NCBI RefSeq assembly: GCF_038957035.1
Contig: NZ_CP152412.1
Span: 4,274,501-4,338,500, forward strand
From: Bradyrhizobium sp. B097
Lineage (GTDB): Bacteria > Pseudomonadota > Alphaproteobacteria > Rhizobiales > Xanthobacteraceae
DNA length: 64,000 nucleotides
Direction of reading: 5' to 3'
Shown here: one piece after another, positions 1 through 8,832 of the stretch
Position numbering within the stretch: the first letter of the stretch is position 1
Layout: each line of letters opens with the position of its first letter
Translations under genes and position numbers: made by a program
The notes under the pieces: model-generated
Told to the model about the DNA's origin: nothing
The model's input: only the letters and a program-made list of their open reading frames with translations
Databases searched by the model: none

Positions 1-471
1 GCCGGCACAGAAGAACGACGACAACCAGACCCGCGACACCTCGCCGCCGAGCTTGGCCAGGAAGGAGACGCCGATGAACAGCAGGAACACGACGGCCCAT
101 GACGAGATCATCCGCGTCATCTGGCGGAGCTGGCCGCGGAAGATCTGCACCTGGTAGATGTCGGCGGCCTGGAAGCAGACCACCGCCGCAGCCGACATGC
201 CGAGGATCGAACCGATGTATCCCCAGTGGATGCCGCCGGCGAGCGGCCTGACATAGGCGAGATAGAGCCCGACACCGACCAGGCTCAGCAGCACGAAATC
301 GGCGAGGCGAACCACGCCGGCGATTACGACCGGTGAGTAGGCGCTGCGAACTTTCTGATTGGTCACGGCGAGCGCGGCCGGCGACAGGCGGCGGCGGCGT
401 TCGACCTGCGGCCGAGCGGCCGTCGCAGACGCAGCGGCATCCAGCATCGAGCGTGCGTTAAACGGTTCCAC
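1..471 (-). CDS. Undecaprenyl-phosphate sugar phosphotransferase, N-terminal part (partial)
   Basis: The gene runs off the left edge, so only about 157 N-terminal residues are visible. They read as a basic cytoplasmic N-terminus (QVERRRRLSP) followed by hydrophobic segments (ADFVLLSLVGVGLYLAYV; YIGSILGMSAAAVVCF; WAVVFLLFIGVSFLA), the layout of the membrane half of WcaJ/ExoY-type polyprenyl glycosylphosphotransferases, which load the first sugar onto undecaprenyl phosphate for exopolysaccharide synthesis. The catalytic C-terminal domain lies outside the window. GTG at 471 gives the longest start; an ATG at 447 is an alternative. The gene follows a glycosyltransferase and export genes on the same strand, which fits an exopolysaccharide operon. 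The family call rests on the membrane pattern and context only. Confidence 0.72.
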   Translation of the reverse strand, partial: MEPFNARSMLDAAASATAARPQVERRRRLSPAALAVTNQKVRSAYSPVVIAGVVRLADFVLLSLVGVGLYLAYVRPLAGGIHWGYIGSILGMSAAAVVCFQAADIYQVQIFRGQLRQMTRMISSWAVVFLLFIGVSFLAKLGGEVSRVWLSSFFCAG

Positions 472-586
472 GAGTCCACGTCCATTCCCGCGCGAGCAGA
501 TGGGCATCCGCGCGCAACAGCGAAATTCCCCCGGACGTGACTTAAGGGGACAAATCGGAAGAAACGGTTACGTGTGCAAGGAATGG

Positions 587-1726
587 TTAATGTTTAGCAA
601 ATGCGTCGCGATAGCCGGCCAGCACGCCCTCGACCATCGCACCCTGCGAGAAATGTTCGGAAATCCGTTCGCGCAGTTGCTCGGCGCGCGCCGCGGTCGC
701 GGCGGGATTGTCGAGTGCGGCCTTGATGGCGTCGGCCATCGCGCCGGCGTTGCTGGGCGCGAACAGCGCGTCGGTGTGGGTGTCGAAGATCTCGGGGATC
801 CCGCCGACATTGGCGGCGATCATCGGAATTCCCGCCGCGCCGGCCTCGATCACCACATAAGGCATCGAATCGCCCCGTGAGGGAACCACGAGAACGCTGC
901 CCTTCGAGAAGCCGTAGCGCGCCTTGACGTGGCCGATGAAGCGAACGGCATCGCCGAGCGACAGCCGCTTCACCTGCTCCTTGAGCCGTTCGAACTCCTC
1001 GCCGTCGCCGCCGAGCGTCAGCGTCACCGGCTTGCCGTCGGCGCGCAGCTTGGCGACCGCGTCGATCAGGAGATCGGCGCCCTTGATGCGCCGGAATTCG
1101 CCGACATAGGCCACGTCGGAGGCGTCATCGGCCTTGGCGACCGGTTCGAATTCTTCCGACGTCACGCCGTTGAAGACGCAGCGGACGAGGCCTGAGGGCT
1201 TGCCCACGGTGCGCTGATAGGTGTCGCGGGCAAACGCGCTCTCGAACAGGAACAGGTCGGTGCTGTTCATCAGCGTACGCTCGAGCTGGCTGTAGAAGCG
1301 GCCCTTCCAGGTGTCGAGCGGATAGTGCAGCGAGCCGCCGTGCGGCGTGTAGACCCGGATCACCTTGTTCGACCGCCGCCGCAGCCGGACATAGGCGCCG
1401 GCCTTGGCGCCGTGGCCGTGCACGACATCGGGTTTCAGCTTGCGGATCAGGCCGGCGATATGCGCCCAGACCATGAAGTCGGCGAAGCGCGGCTCGCGGC
1501 GTATCGCCACCCGGTGGACCCCGAGCTTGAGGCGCGGCTCGATCTCGGCGAGGACGGCGTCAGCCCGCGTGCCGCCGGTCAGGCTGTCGGCGACGATGCC
1601 GACATGGTGACCGCGTTCGATCTGGCCGTTGGCGACATCGAGGATGTGACGGATGATGCCGCCAACCGGGGCGCGGACGACATGCAGGATGCGGAGCGGC
1701 CGTTCCTGATTTTGATCCTGTGCCAT
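587..1726 (-). CDS. Glycosyltransferase family 4 protein
   Basis: A 379-residue GT-B fold glycosyltransferase that would transfer a sugar from a nucleotide donor to a lipid-linked exopolysaccharide intermediate in the cytoplasm. The N-terminus (RILHVVRAPVGGIIRHILDVA) is the usual first strand and glycine-rich loop. HGHGAKAG near residue 100 is typical of the acceptor domain. The C-terminal donor domain carries VVPSRGDSMPYVVIEAGAAGIPMIA followed by GGIPEIF, the E-x7-E type signature of GT4. The start is ATG, three bases after the stop of the upstream export lipoprotein gene, so the two are probably co-transcribed. The linkage and sugar cannot be told from sequence. Confidence 0.88.
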   Translation of the reverse strand: MAQDQNQERPLRILHVVRAPVGGIIRHILDVANGQIERGHHVGIVADSLTGGTRADAVLAEIEPRLKLGVHRVAIRREPRFADFMVWAHIAGLIRKLKPDVVHGHGAKAGAYVRLRRRSNKVIRVYTPHGGSLHYPLDTWKGRFYSQLERTLMNSTDLFLFESAFARDTYQRTVGKPSGLVRCVFNGVTSEEFEPVAKADDASDVAYVGEFRRIKGADLLIDAVAKLRADGKPVTLTLGGDGEEFERLKEQVKRLSLGDAVRFIGHVKARYGFSKGSVLVVPSRGDSMPYVVIEAGAAGIPMIAANVGGIPEIFDTHTDALFAPSNAGAMADAIKAALDNPAATAARAEQLRERISEHFSQGAMVEGVLAGYRDAFAKH

Positions 1727-1729
1727 CGA

Positions 1730-2368
1730 TCAGAACCAGCGTTCGCCGACGAAGACGGTCTCGCCGGGCCCGATCGGCGTGCCCAAGGGAACGACAAAGC
1801 GGCCGGCGCCCGATGCATCGGTATGGGTGAGGGTGACCTCGTCGCGCCGGGCGCGCGGCGAGAAGCCGCCGGCGATCGCCACCGCGCTCTCGACCGTCAT
1901 GTTGGGCACGTAGGGATATTGGCCGGGGGCTTGGACTTCGCCGAGGATGAAGAACGGCCGGTAGGATTCGATCTCGACCGCCACCGATGGCTCGCGGATG
2001 AAGCCGTTGCGCAGCCGCGCGGTGATCTCGGCGGCAAGCCCGGCAGGCGTCCGGCCGCGTGCGGGCACCGAGCCGATCAGCGGCATGGTGATCGCGCCGG
2101 CCGCATCGATCGCGTAGGAATTGGTCAAGCCTTCCTGGCCATAGACCACGACGCGAAGCTTGTCGCCGGGGCCAAGATTATAGGCCTCGCGCGTCGGCGC
2201 AGGGTCGGCATAGGCCACGGCCATCGGCGCGGGCGCAGCAAAGGCTGGCTGCCCATACGCCATCGAATCGAGGACCGGGTCACCGGCAACCGGTGACGTC
2301 CGGCCCAAGCAGCCCGACAGCGCGAGCGCAGCAATCAGACAAACGAGGGGAGCGCGCAGATCGCGCAT
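1730..2368 (-). CDS. Polysaccharide export lipoprotein (Wza/GumB-like)
   Basis: A 212-residue polysaccharide export protein of the outer-membrane auxiliary family, which forms the exit channel for exopolysaccharide. The N-terminus MRDLRAPLVCLIAALALSGC is a signal peptide ending in a lipobox (LSGC), so the mature protein should be lipid-anchored. YNLGPGDKLRVVVYGQEGLTNSYAIDA is the standard Poly_export start, followed by an SLBB-like region (FILGEVQAPGQYPYVPNMTV). I chose ATG at 2368 because it begins the signal peptide; an in-frame GTG at 2410 adds 14 unlikely residues. It is divergent from the Wzz-like gene at 2545, as expected of partners in one Wzx/Wzy export machine. Confidence 0.9.
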   Translation of the reverse strand: MRDLRAPLVCLIAALALSGCLGRTSPVAGDPVLDSMAYGQPAFAAPAPMAVAYADPAPTREAYNLGPGDKLRVVVYGQEGLTNSYAIDAAGAITMPLIGSVPARGRTPAGLAAEITARLRNGFIREPSVAVEIESYRPFFILGEVQAPGQYPYVPNMTVESAVAIAGGFSPRARRDEVTLTHTDASGAGRFVVPLGTPIGPGETVFVGERWF

Positions 2369-2544
2369 GTGAGGAATCCCACGGACAATATCGGCGTCGA
2401 TTAACGGCACTCATGGTTAACAAACGATGACGGTGTGGTGGTGGCCGCCGCATCCGTCAACCGCGCCGATTAACCCAGCAGCAACCTTAATGGACTGTAA
2501 TCGCCGCCATTGAGATGGAATCGCGGCGTCCGCGGGAGTTGGTT

Positions 2545-4881
2545 ATGCGTTTTGCATTCTGGCGTAGAGGCAAGGAAAAGGCCGCGGTGCAACGGGCGTT
2601 GCCGAAGTCTGCGCCCGTTGCCGCCGAAGCCGTTGCGAGGCCGGCTTCGCCGATATCAGCTCCTGACAAGCCGGCGCGTCCAGCGGAGGCGACAGATCTC
2701 GATGTGCATGTGCTCGGGCGCGCGCTGGCGCGCAAGCGAAGCTGGATCATCGTGCCGACCGTGCTCGTGTTTGCGGTGTCGCTTGCCGCCGTCAACGTCG
2801 TGACGCCGCGCTACAAGTCGGAAGCGCGAATCCTGATCGACAATCGCGAAAATGCTTTCCTGCGCCCGAACGGCGAGCGCGACCTCGAGCGCACCTCGCT
2901 CGACGCCGAGGCCGTGACCAGCCAGGTGCAACTGCTGCTGTCGCGCGATCTCGCCCGCGACATCATCAAGAAGAACAAGCTCGCCGAGCGCCCCGAGTTC
3001 GATCCGGTGCTGCGGGGCTTTTCCCCGCTAAAGTCGCTGCTGGCGCTGTTCGGCATCGGCCGTGACCCGTTCAGCCTGACGCCGGAAGAGCGGGTGCTCG
3101 ATTCCTTTTACGAGCGCTTCCAGGCCTATGCGGTCGACAAGTCGCGCGTCATGGTGATCGAGTTCCAGTCGGAGGATCCAGAGCTCGCGGCGCGCGTCGC
3201 CAACTCGATTGCCGACGGTTATCTCGTGTTGCAGCAGGCGGCGCGGCAGGACCAGGCCAAGTCCGCCAGCACCTGGCTGCTGGGCGAGATCGACAAGCTG
3301 CGCAGCAAGGTCGCGGAAGCGGATTCGCGGGTCGAGGAATTCCGCTCCAAGTCGAGCCTGTTCGTCGGCACCAACAACATCCCGCTCTCGAACCAGCAGA
3401 TGGGCGAGCTGAACACGCAGCTCAACAATGCCCGCGCGCTGAAAGCGGATGCCGAGACCAAGGCGCGCCTGATCCGCGAGATGCTTCAGGGCGGCAAGCC
3501 GATCGAGGCCTCCGAAGTGCTCAATTCCGAGCTGATCCGCCGGCTCGCCGAGCAGCGCGGTACGCTGCGTGCGCAGCTCGCCGAGCAGTCGTCGACGCTG
3601 CTCGACAACCATCCGCGCATCAAGGAACTGAAGGCGCAGATCGCCGACCTCGACCGCCAATTGCGCGAAGAGGCCGGCAAGATTTCGCGCTCGCTGGACA
3701 ACGATGCCCGCGTCGCCGATGCCCGCGTCCAGGCGCAGCAGGCGGGCTTGGACCAGTCGAAGAAGCAGGCGTCGTCGAGCAACAGCCAGGACGTGCAGCT
3801 GCGTGGGCTGGAGCGTGAAGCCAAGGCGCAGCGCGATTTGCTGGAAGCCTATCTCGCGAAATACCGCGAGGCGACCGCACGCGAGAACATCGAGGCCGCG
3901 CCGACCGACGGCCGCATCATCTCGCGCGCCACGGTCTCGAACACGCCGGCCTATCCGAAGAAGCTGCCGATCGTGCTGATCGCGACACTGGCGACGCTGT
4001 TGCTGTCGGCCGGCATCATCATCACCGGCGAGCTGCTGCGCATCTCCGCGCCCGGCGCGGTCGGCCGTGCCTTCGCGCCGGCCGCCGCAGTGATCCGGCG
4101 CCGCGAGCCGGTCATGGAGACCGCAACCGTCGACGAGCCGGCACTGACGCTGCCGCCTGAACCTGAGCTCGCGTCGCCGCTCGCGCCCAGCTTGTCGCCT
4201 GAGCCTGATCTGAGGCCCGACCCCGCAGTTGCATATGAGCCGGTCGTCAGCGAGCCGCAGCCTGCGCTCGCCCGGACGGCCAACGAGATCGATGAGCTGG
4301 CCGGGCGTCTGGTCGCGGCCGGTCCCGCCGCCCACAAGGTCACGGTGCTCGGCCCGGCCGCCGCCGAGAGCGTCACGCTGACGGCGCTGACGCTGGCCCG
4401 TTTGATGGCGCGTCAGGCCAAGGTCGTGGTGGTCGATCTCGTCGCGTCCTCGCCGGCGCTGACGGCGGCCACGGTCGATCCCGGCGCGCCCGGCCTTGCC
4501 GAACTGATGCAGGGTGAGGCGACGTTCGCACAGATCATCACCAAGGATCGGCAGTCGCGGGTTCAGATCGTCAGCGCCGGGCGTCCGGGCTTCGATCGCT
4601 CGCATCTGCAATCGCCGCGGCTGGCGCTTGCGATCGACGCGCTGCTCCGGGTCTACGACCACGTGCTGCTCGACGCGGGCACGGCCGTCGACCTGCCGGC
4701 CGAGCTGCTGACCGCGAAGGCGCAAGCTGTCGTCGTGCCCGACGCCGGCATGGCGCAGGATGCCCGCCGCTCGATGGTCGATCAGCTCAGGGCCGTCGGC
4801 TTCTCCGAAGTGACGATGCTGAGCAAGCCCTGCGCGCCGTCGGAAACGGTCGTGGCGGGTCCGCGCGTGGTGGCGGCCTGA
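2545..4881 (+). CDS. Wzz/GumC-like polysaccharide co-polymerase with degenerate ATPase domain
   Basis: A 778-residue inner-membrane chain-length/export protein of the Wzz-BY-kinase architecture. A first membrane segment lies near residues 67-86, then a long periplasmic coiled-coil region (about 200-450, rich in Q, E, K and R), a second membrane segment near 474-496, a Pro/Glu-rich linker (about 530-585) and a C-terminal domain from about 597. That domain looks like a tyrosine-kinase-type P-loop ATPase (AKVVVVDLVASSPALTAATV, later HVLLDAG), but the Walker A position reads VLGPAAAESVTLTA with no GKS/T, and no tyrosine cluster closes the protein. ATP binding and autokinase activity are therefore doubtful. 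The start is ATG at 2545 because GGAG lies six bases upstream; an ATG at 2515 is less likely. Confidence 0.88.
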   Translation: MRFAFWRRGKEKAAVQRALPKSAPVAAEAVARPASPISAPDKPARPAEATDLDVHVLGRALARKRSWIIVPTVLVFAVSLAAVNVVTPRYKSEARILIDNRENAFLRPNGERDLERTSLDAEAVTSQVQLLLSRDLARDIIKKNKLAERPEFDPVLRGFSPLKSLLALFGIGRDPFSLTPEERVLDSFYERFQAYAVDKSRVMVIEFQSEDPELAARVANSIADGYLVLQQAARQDQAKSASTWLLGEIDKLRSKVAEADSRVEEFRSKSSLFVGTNNIPLSNQQMGELNTQLNNARALKADAETKARLIREMLQGGKPIEASEVLNSELIRRLAEQRGTLRAQLAEQSSTLLDNHPRIKELKAQIADLDRQLREEAGKISRSLDNDARVADARVQAQQAGLDQSKKQASSSNSQDVQLRGLEREAKAQRDLLEAYLAKYREATARENIEAAPTDGRIISRATVSNTPAYPKKLPIVLIATLATLLLSAGIIITGELLRISAPGAVGRAFAPAAAVIRRREPVMETATVDEPALTLPPEPELASPLAPSLSPEPDLRPDPAVAYEPVVSEPQPALARTANEIDELAGRLVAAGPAAHKVTVLGPAAAESVTLTALTLARLMARQAKVVVVDLVASSPALTAATVDPGAPGLAELMQGEATFAQIITKDRQSRVQIVSAGRPGFDRSHLQSPRLALAIDALLRVYDHVLLDAGTAVDLPAELLTAKAQAVVVPDAGMAQDARRSMVDQLRAVGFSEVTMLSKPCAPSETVVAGPRVVAA

Positions 4882-4893
4882 CCGGACCTCCAG

Positions 4894-4928
4894 AGCGCGA
4901 TGAGCTCAGATTGAGACGTCATCGCGCT
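4894..4928. terminator. Inverted repeat between convergent genes
   Basis: AGCGCGATGA and TCATCGCGCT form a perfect 10-bp inverted repeat with a 15-base loop, just after the Wzz-like gene and before the end of the convergent MFS gene. There is no clear T-tract, so it may be a weak bidirectional terminator or a small intergenic repeat. Confidence 0.45.
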
Positions 4929-4968
4929 TCGCTTTGGAAGGCCGCTTCACATGCTTCCTGATGGCGCC

Positions 4969-6297
4969 TCAGTGCGCCATCATCGGCTCGCGCATCGATC
5001 GCTCAAGCACCGGATCGATCCGCAGCCTGATCGTGACCAGCGCGCCGATCAATCCGACGACCGCGAGCAGCAGAAGGCCCGCCGTGAATCCACCGGTCAG
5101 GTCCTTCAGATAGCCCATCGCGAACGGGCCCGCGAAGCCCGACAGATTGCCGAGCGAGTTGATCGCGGCAATGCCGGCCGCGGCCGAGGCGCCGTTCAGA
5201 ATGCTGGCCGGCATCGGCCAGAACATCGGCGGCACCGCCGAAACGCCGATCTGCGCGAGGCAGAGCAGGCCGATGATCAGCACCGGGCTTGAGACCAGTC
5301 CGGCGAGGCCAATGCCGACAGCTGCCAGCACCAGCGCGCCGGCGACATGGTAGCGCCGCTCACCGGTCTTGTCGGAATGGCGGCCGAGCAGCACCATGCC
5401 GACCGCGCCGAATACGAAGGGCAAGGCTGCGATCAGGCCGGTCTGGGTGTCGGTGACGCCAAACGCCTTGATGATGGTGGGCAGGAAGAACGCGACGCCG
5501 TAGCTCGCTGCATTGAGGCAGAAGTAGACGAAGGCGCAGGCGAGCACGCGCGAATCGGTGAGCGATTGCAGCACCGAGATGTGCTCCACCGCTTCCTTCT
5601 TCTGCCGCTCCATCTCAAGGGTGGTCTGGACCCATTTGATCTCGTCGGGCTGCAGCCAGCTCGCCTGACGCGGGAAGTCGGGCAGGAGGGCGAGCACGGC
5701 GAAGCCGACCAGGACCGACGGCAGCGCTTCGCAGATGAACAGCCACTGCCACCCGGTCAGACCGCCTCCGGACAGGTTGAGCAACAGGCCCGAGATCGGC
5801 GCCCCGATGATGCTCGAGATCGGGATCGCGAGCATGAACAGGCTGATGACGCGGGCCCGATAGATCGTCGGGAACCAGAGCGTCAGATAGAAGATGATGC
5901 CGGGGAAGAAGCCGGCCTCGCAGGCGCCGAGCAGCAGGCGAAGGAAGTAGAAGATCCATTCGCTCGAGAGGCCGCTCGCCGCGGACATCTGCGGGATGAA
6001 CGCGAATGCCGCCGAGACGATGCCCCAGCTGATCATGATGCGGGCGATCCAGCGCCGCGCGCCAAACCGTTCCAGAAGGATGTTGGAGGGCACTTCGAAG
6101 AAGAAGTAGCCGACGAAGAACAGGCCGGCGCCGAGCCCGTAGGCGGCTTCGCTGAGGCCGAGCGCCGTATTCATGTGCAGCTTGGCGAAGCCGACATTGA
6201 CGCGATCGAGATAGGCCACGAAGTAGCACAGGATGAGGAACGGAATCAGCCGCCGCATCATCTTTCCGATTGCGCGCTTCTCGACATCGTCGCTCAT
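4969..6297 (-). CDS. MFS transporter, anion:cation symporter-like
   Basis: A 442-residue 12-helix major facilitator. The start MSDDVEKRAIGKMMRRLIPFL followed by YFVAYLDRVNVGFAKLHMNT and FFEVPSNILLERFGARRW is characteristic of the ACS family, which imports organic anions such as tartrate, phthalate or hydroxyphenylacetate by symport. The substrate cannot be told here. The frame is open far upstream (to about 7167) but that part overlaps the LysR gene and is not coding. ATG at 6297 sits nine bases after GGAAGGG; an ATG at 6306 is the alternative. It is divergent from a LysR regulator, which probably controls it in response to the transported compound. Confidence 0.88.
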   Translation of the reverse strand: MSDDVEKRAIGKMMRRLIPFLILCYFVAYLDRVNVGFAKLHMNTALGLSEAAYGLGAGLFFVGYFFFEVPSNILLERFGARRWIARIMISWGIVSAAFAFIPQMSAASGLSSEWIFYFLRLLLGACEAGFFPGIIFYLTLWFPTIYRARVISLFMLAIPISSIIGAPISGLLLNLSGGGLTGWQWLFICEALPSVLVGFAVLALLPDFPRQASWLQPDEIKWVQTTLEMERQKKEAVEHISVLQSLTDSRVLACAFVYFCLNAASYGVAFFLPTIIKAFGVTDTQTGLIAALPFVFGAVGMVLLGRHSDKTGERRYHVAGALVLAAVGIGLAGLVSSPVLIIGLLCLAQIGVSAVPPMFWPMPASILNGASAAAGIAAINSLGNLSGFAGPFAMGYLKDLTGGFTAGLLLLAVVGLIGALVTIRLRIDPVLERSMREPMMAH

Positions 6298-6630
6298 CGT
6301 TCCCATCCCTTCCGGTTTTTCGATTCGGCGCACGGTAGTCGCGCTGCCTGGGCGGCACCTTCGTGCGGCCGCAGCGGTCCGTCGCCTTGCCCTTGCAAGT
6401 ATTGCATTCATTGTTGTGTAATCGACAGGCGCGTGACTAATGGCATTTGGGAATGGAGCCACGGCGAAACTGTCATGATGCACCGCGGTATAAGCGCGGG
6501 AACCCCAGAGCGTTTTCCAGCGAAGTGGACACCGGTTCGCGTAGGGAAGACGCGTCAGGACAGAATCTGGAGCCCGGTTCCGATCTAATCGGAACGAAGA
6601 GGCCCTTGCCGGGCAGGATGGTAGCAGGCC
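6298..6630. other. Divergent MFS/LysR intergenic region
   Basis: This 333-base region separates the divergent MFS and LysR genes and should hold both promoters and the regulator's site. No gene is seen. Its right third is occupied by a dispersed repeat (6510-6597). I could not pick out a convincing T-N11-A operator. Confidence 0.6.
6510..6597. repeat. Dispersed Bradyrhizobium-type intergenic repeat
   Basis: The stretch starts with GAGCGTTTTCCAGCGAAG and ends in the perfect hairpin GTTCCGAT-CTA-ATCGGAAC (6577-6595). From memory, close variants of this roughly 90-base unit are scattered between genes in Bradyrhizobium and related genera. Only one copy lies in this window, so the repeat status rests on prior knowledge. 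It lies 34 bases before the LysR start. Confidence 0.6.
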
Positions 6631-7569
6631 GTGATCAGTAACCTGAAATTGCGCCAGCTGCGCCTGCTGGTCGCTCTCGACAATGAGCGCAAGCTGCAAC
6701 TGGCGGCCGAGCGGTTGAACATCACCCAGTCTGCGGCATCGAAGATGCTCGCCGAAATCGAGGCGCTGGCGCGGGTTCCCCTGTTTGAGCGGACGGCGCG
6801 CGGCGTCGAGCCCACCGCCTATGGCTCGATCCTGATTCGCGGCGGCAAGAGCGTGCTGGCCGATCTTGACCAGGTCACCGACGAGTTCGCGGGCTACAAG
6901 TCCGGCGAGCTCGGCACCGTCTCCGTCGGAACAGTCGCCAAGCCCAGCATCGACCTGGTCGTCGACGTGATCCAGTATCTCGGTGAGAAGCTGAACCGGG
7001 TGAACATCTCGCTCGATGTCAGCACCAGCCCGCCATTGATCACACGTCTGCTCGCGCTCGAGTTCGACTTCGTCGTCGCCAGGATTCCGGCCGGCATCGA
7101 CCCCCGGCAATTCGACTATTATGAGATCGGCGCAGAAGAGGCGGTGCTGCTGGTTCGTGCTGAGCATCCATTGGCCGGCCGCGAGGCCGTCGAGCTGGAG
7201 GACATGGCCGACCAGCAGTGGATTTGCCAGCCGCGGGAATCCTTCATGCGCCAGGCGCTGGAGAGGCTGTTCATGAGCCGCGGCGTGACGCCGCCGCGCC
7301 GGGTCATCAACACCGAGTCGTTCTTTGCCTCGGTTGGAATCGCCGCCGGCATCGACGCGATCGTGCCGGTTCCCATGCTGGTGTTCGATCTGGTCGATCC
7401 GCAGCGGTTCAGGATGCTGCGTCTTCGCGACCGGCTCCTGTTGGAGAATTATGGCCTGATCAAGCTGCGCAAGCGTGCGCTGTCACCTGCCGCGGCGCTG
7501 CTATTCGATGCGATGAGGCGGCTCGGCGTACCGAGTGGCGGCGCAGAGCAGGGTGAAGCGACGAGCTGA
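6631..7569 (+). CDS. LysR family transcriptional regulator
   Basis: A 312-residue LysR-type regulator with an N-terminal winged helix-turn-helix (residues about 5-65, LQLAAERLNITQSAASKMLAEIEALARVPLFERTARGVEPTAYG) and a periplasmic-binding-fold effector domain (about 90-300). The spacing of the helix-turn-helix and the phrase VPLFER are typical. The start is GTG; its ribosome-binding site is weak. It is divergent from an ACS-type MFS transporter and probably regulates it, with a metabolite of the transported compound as co-inducer. No other catabolic gene is adjacent, so the pathway remains unknown. Confidence 0.9.
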   Translation: MISNLKLRQLRLLVALDNERKLQLAAERLNITQSAASKMLAEIEALARVPLFERTARGVEPTAYGSILIRGGKSVLADLDQVTDEFAGYKSGELGTVSVGTVAKPSIDLVVDVIQYLGEKLNRVNISLDVSTSPPLITRLLALEFDFVVARIPAGIDPRQFDYYEIGAEEAVLLVRAEHPLAGREAVELEDMADQQWICQPRESFMRQALERLFMSRGVTPPRRVINTESFFASVGIAAGIDAIVPVPMLVFDLVDPQRFRMLRLRDRLLLENYGLIKLRKRALSPAAALLFDAMRRLGVPSGGAEQGEATS

Positions 7570-7572
7570 GGC

Positions 7573-8766
7573 TCAGCGGAACATGCTGCGCAGGTTCTGC
7601 GCGATTCCGAACAGCGCCGGATTTTGCTTCACGGCGCGCTTGGCGCGGCTGATGGCCGACAGCGCGCTCGCCGCCGGCTTGCCGCGCAGGCTGAGCGGAA
7701 TGAAGCTGTCGACGATCGCTTCGTCGTCCTTGCAGAACAGCCGCTTGTACTCGTCCGAGCCGATGCCGAGGTCGAAGGCGCGGTAGTTCAGGCCGGCATG
7801 GCGATCGATGATGTCGCGCATCAGGATCAGGCCGGGGCTGAACTTGGAATTCGCCGACATCGTGTAGGTGTTGAACATCATCGAGAACCGATGACCGTCG
7901 GAGACGCCGGCGAAGATCGCGATCACTTCCTCGTCGCACTCCAGCGCGTGGATGTCGATCGCATAGCCCTTGCCGTCGGCGCGCGGCGCGAGGCAGGCGC
8001 TGCGGATGAACTGCTCGACGCCGGGCTCGGCGAACACGTCGGGCAGCTTCTGCTCGGCCATGCGCTGCGGCTTGACGCGGAAGAACCAGTCGAGCAGGCG
8101 GCAGACGTCGGCGCTGTCGGCCGCGACGTGATAGCGGTAGCCGGGCAGCGCCTGCAGCTTGCGCTCCTTGCCCTTGAGGCGGCGGCGGAACGAGTTGCTG
8201 ATCAGTACGGCGGGTGCCGCGCCGGGCTCGATGATTAGCAGCGGGCAGTCGTTCACCGCAGCCTGGTGCGGCAGCAACGCCAGCGGATTGGGCTGGTCCT
8301 GCCAGCGCAGCGGCTGCTGACACAGCACAAGCGTGTCGACGCGAGACCGCTCGGCGATCGATCCGGTCAGCGCCGTGATGTCGGCCTCGGTTGCGTTGGC
8401 GGCGAAGTCCTTGTCGTACAGCGCCATGTTGAAGGTCGCATGCTTGCCGCCCATGAAGCCCGCGCAGCTCGCGCCCAGGCGCTGCTCGACGGCGAGCGGC
8501 AACAGCAGCAGCGGACGGCGTTCGCTGTCATGGGCCACGACGATGAAGGGCCGTAAGCCCTCGCGCTCGCCGACCTGACGCTGCCAGTTGGCGAGAAAAT
8601 CGAAGCGCTGATAGGGCGTGTAGCTGTGTTGCGGGGTCTCGAGACTACGCCAGGTCGCCTCGGCCGCGGTGAGGTCATGAAAGATGTCGACGCCGGCAAC
8701 GCGGATTGCGTTCGGCCATGGTCGCGTCCCCGCCGTCTGGCCTTCAACTGCCGCCGCCATGATCAT
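7573..8766 (-). CDS. GNAT-like acyltransferase, CelD/BcsL type
   Basis: A 397-residue protein of the Acetyltransf_6/FemAB-like group found in polysaccharide clusters. It reads as two GNAT-type halves: PFIVVAHDSERRPLLLLPLAVEQRLGASCAGFMGGKHATFNMALYD in the first and YAIDIHALECDEEVIAIFAGVSDGHRFSMMFNTYTM then FSPGLILMRDIIDRHAGLNYRAFDLGIGSDEYKRLFC in the second. The end, KPAASALSAISRAKRAVKQNP, is typical. It probably acylates an exopolysaccharide or its precursor in the cytoplasm. ATG at 8766 or 8760 are both possible; neither has a strong ribosome-binding site. Its divergent neighbour is a polysaccharide deacetylase, which supports a role in polymer modification. Confidence 0.82.
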   Translation of the reverse strand: MIMAAAVEGQTAGTRPWPNAIRVAGVDIFHDLTAAEATWRSLETPQHSYTPYQRFDFLANWQRQVGEREGLRPFIVVAHDSERRPLLLLPLAVEQRLGASCAGFMGGKHATFNMALYDKDFAANATEADITALTGSIAERSRVDTLVLCQQPLRWQDQPNPLALLPHQAAVNDCPLLIIEPGAAPAVLISNSFRRRLKGKERKLQALPGYRYHVAADSADVCRLLDWFFRVKPQRMAEQKLPDVFAEPGVEQFIRSACLAPRADGKGYAIDIHALECDEEVIAIFAGVSDGHRFSMMFNTYTMSANSKFSPGLILMRDIIDRHAGLNYRAFDLGIGSDEYKRLFCKDDEAIVDSFIPLSLRGKPAASALSAISRAKRAVKQNPALFGIAQNLRSMFR

Positions 8767-8832
8767 CTCGGAGCCCAAATTTTTTAAGGTATTAATTTAC
8801 AGGTCTCGGCTGCGGCCGACCTTCGCAGGGAA

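Noticed and set aside
3028..4725. 565-codon open frame on the minus strand inside the Wzz-like gene
   Set aside because: Its translation is Arg/Gln/Leu-rich without any family motif, as expected of an antisense shadow in GC-rich DNA; the plus-strand gene has clear domains.
6298..7167. Upstream extension of the MFS frame to 732 codons
   Set aside because: The extension is antisense to the LysR gene and has no family features; the ACS-type N-terminus begins at 6297.
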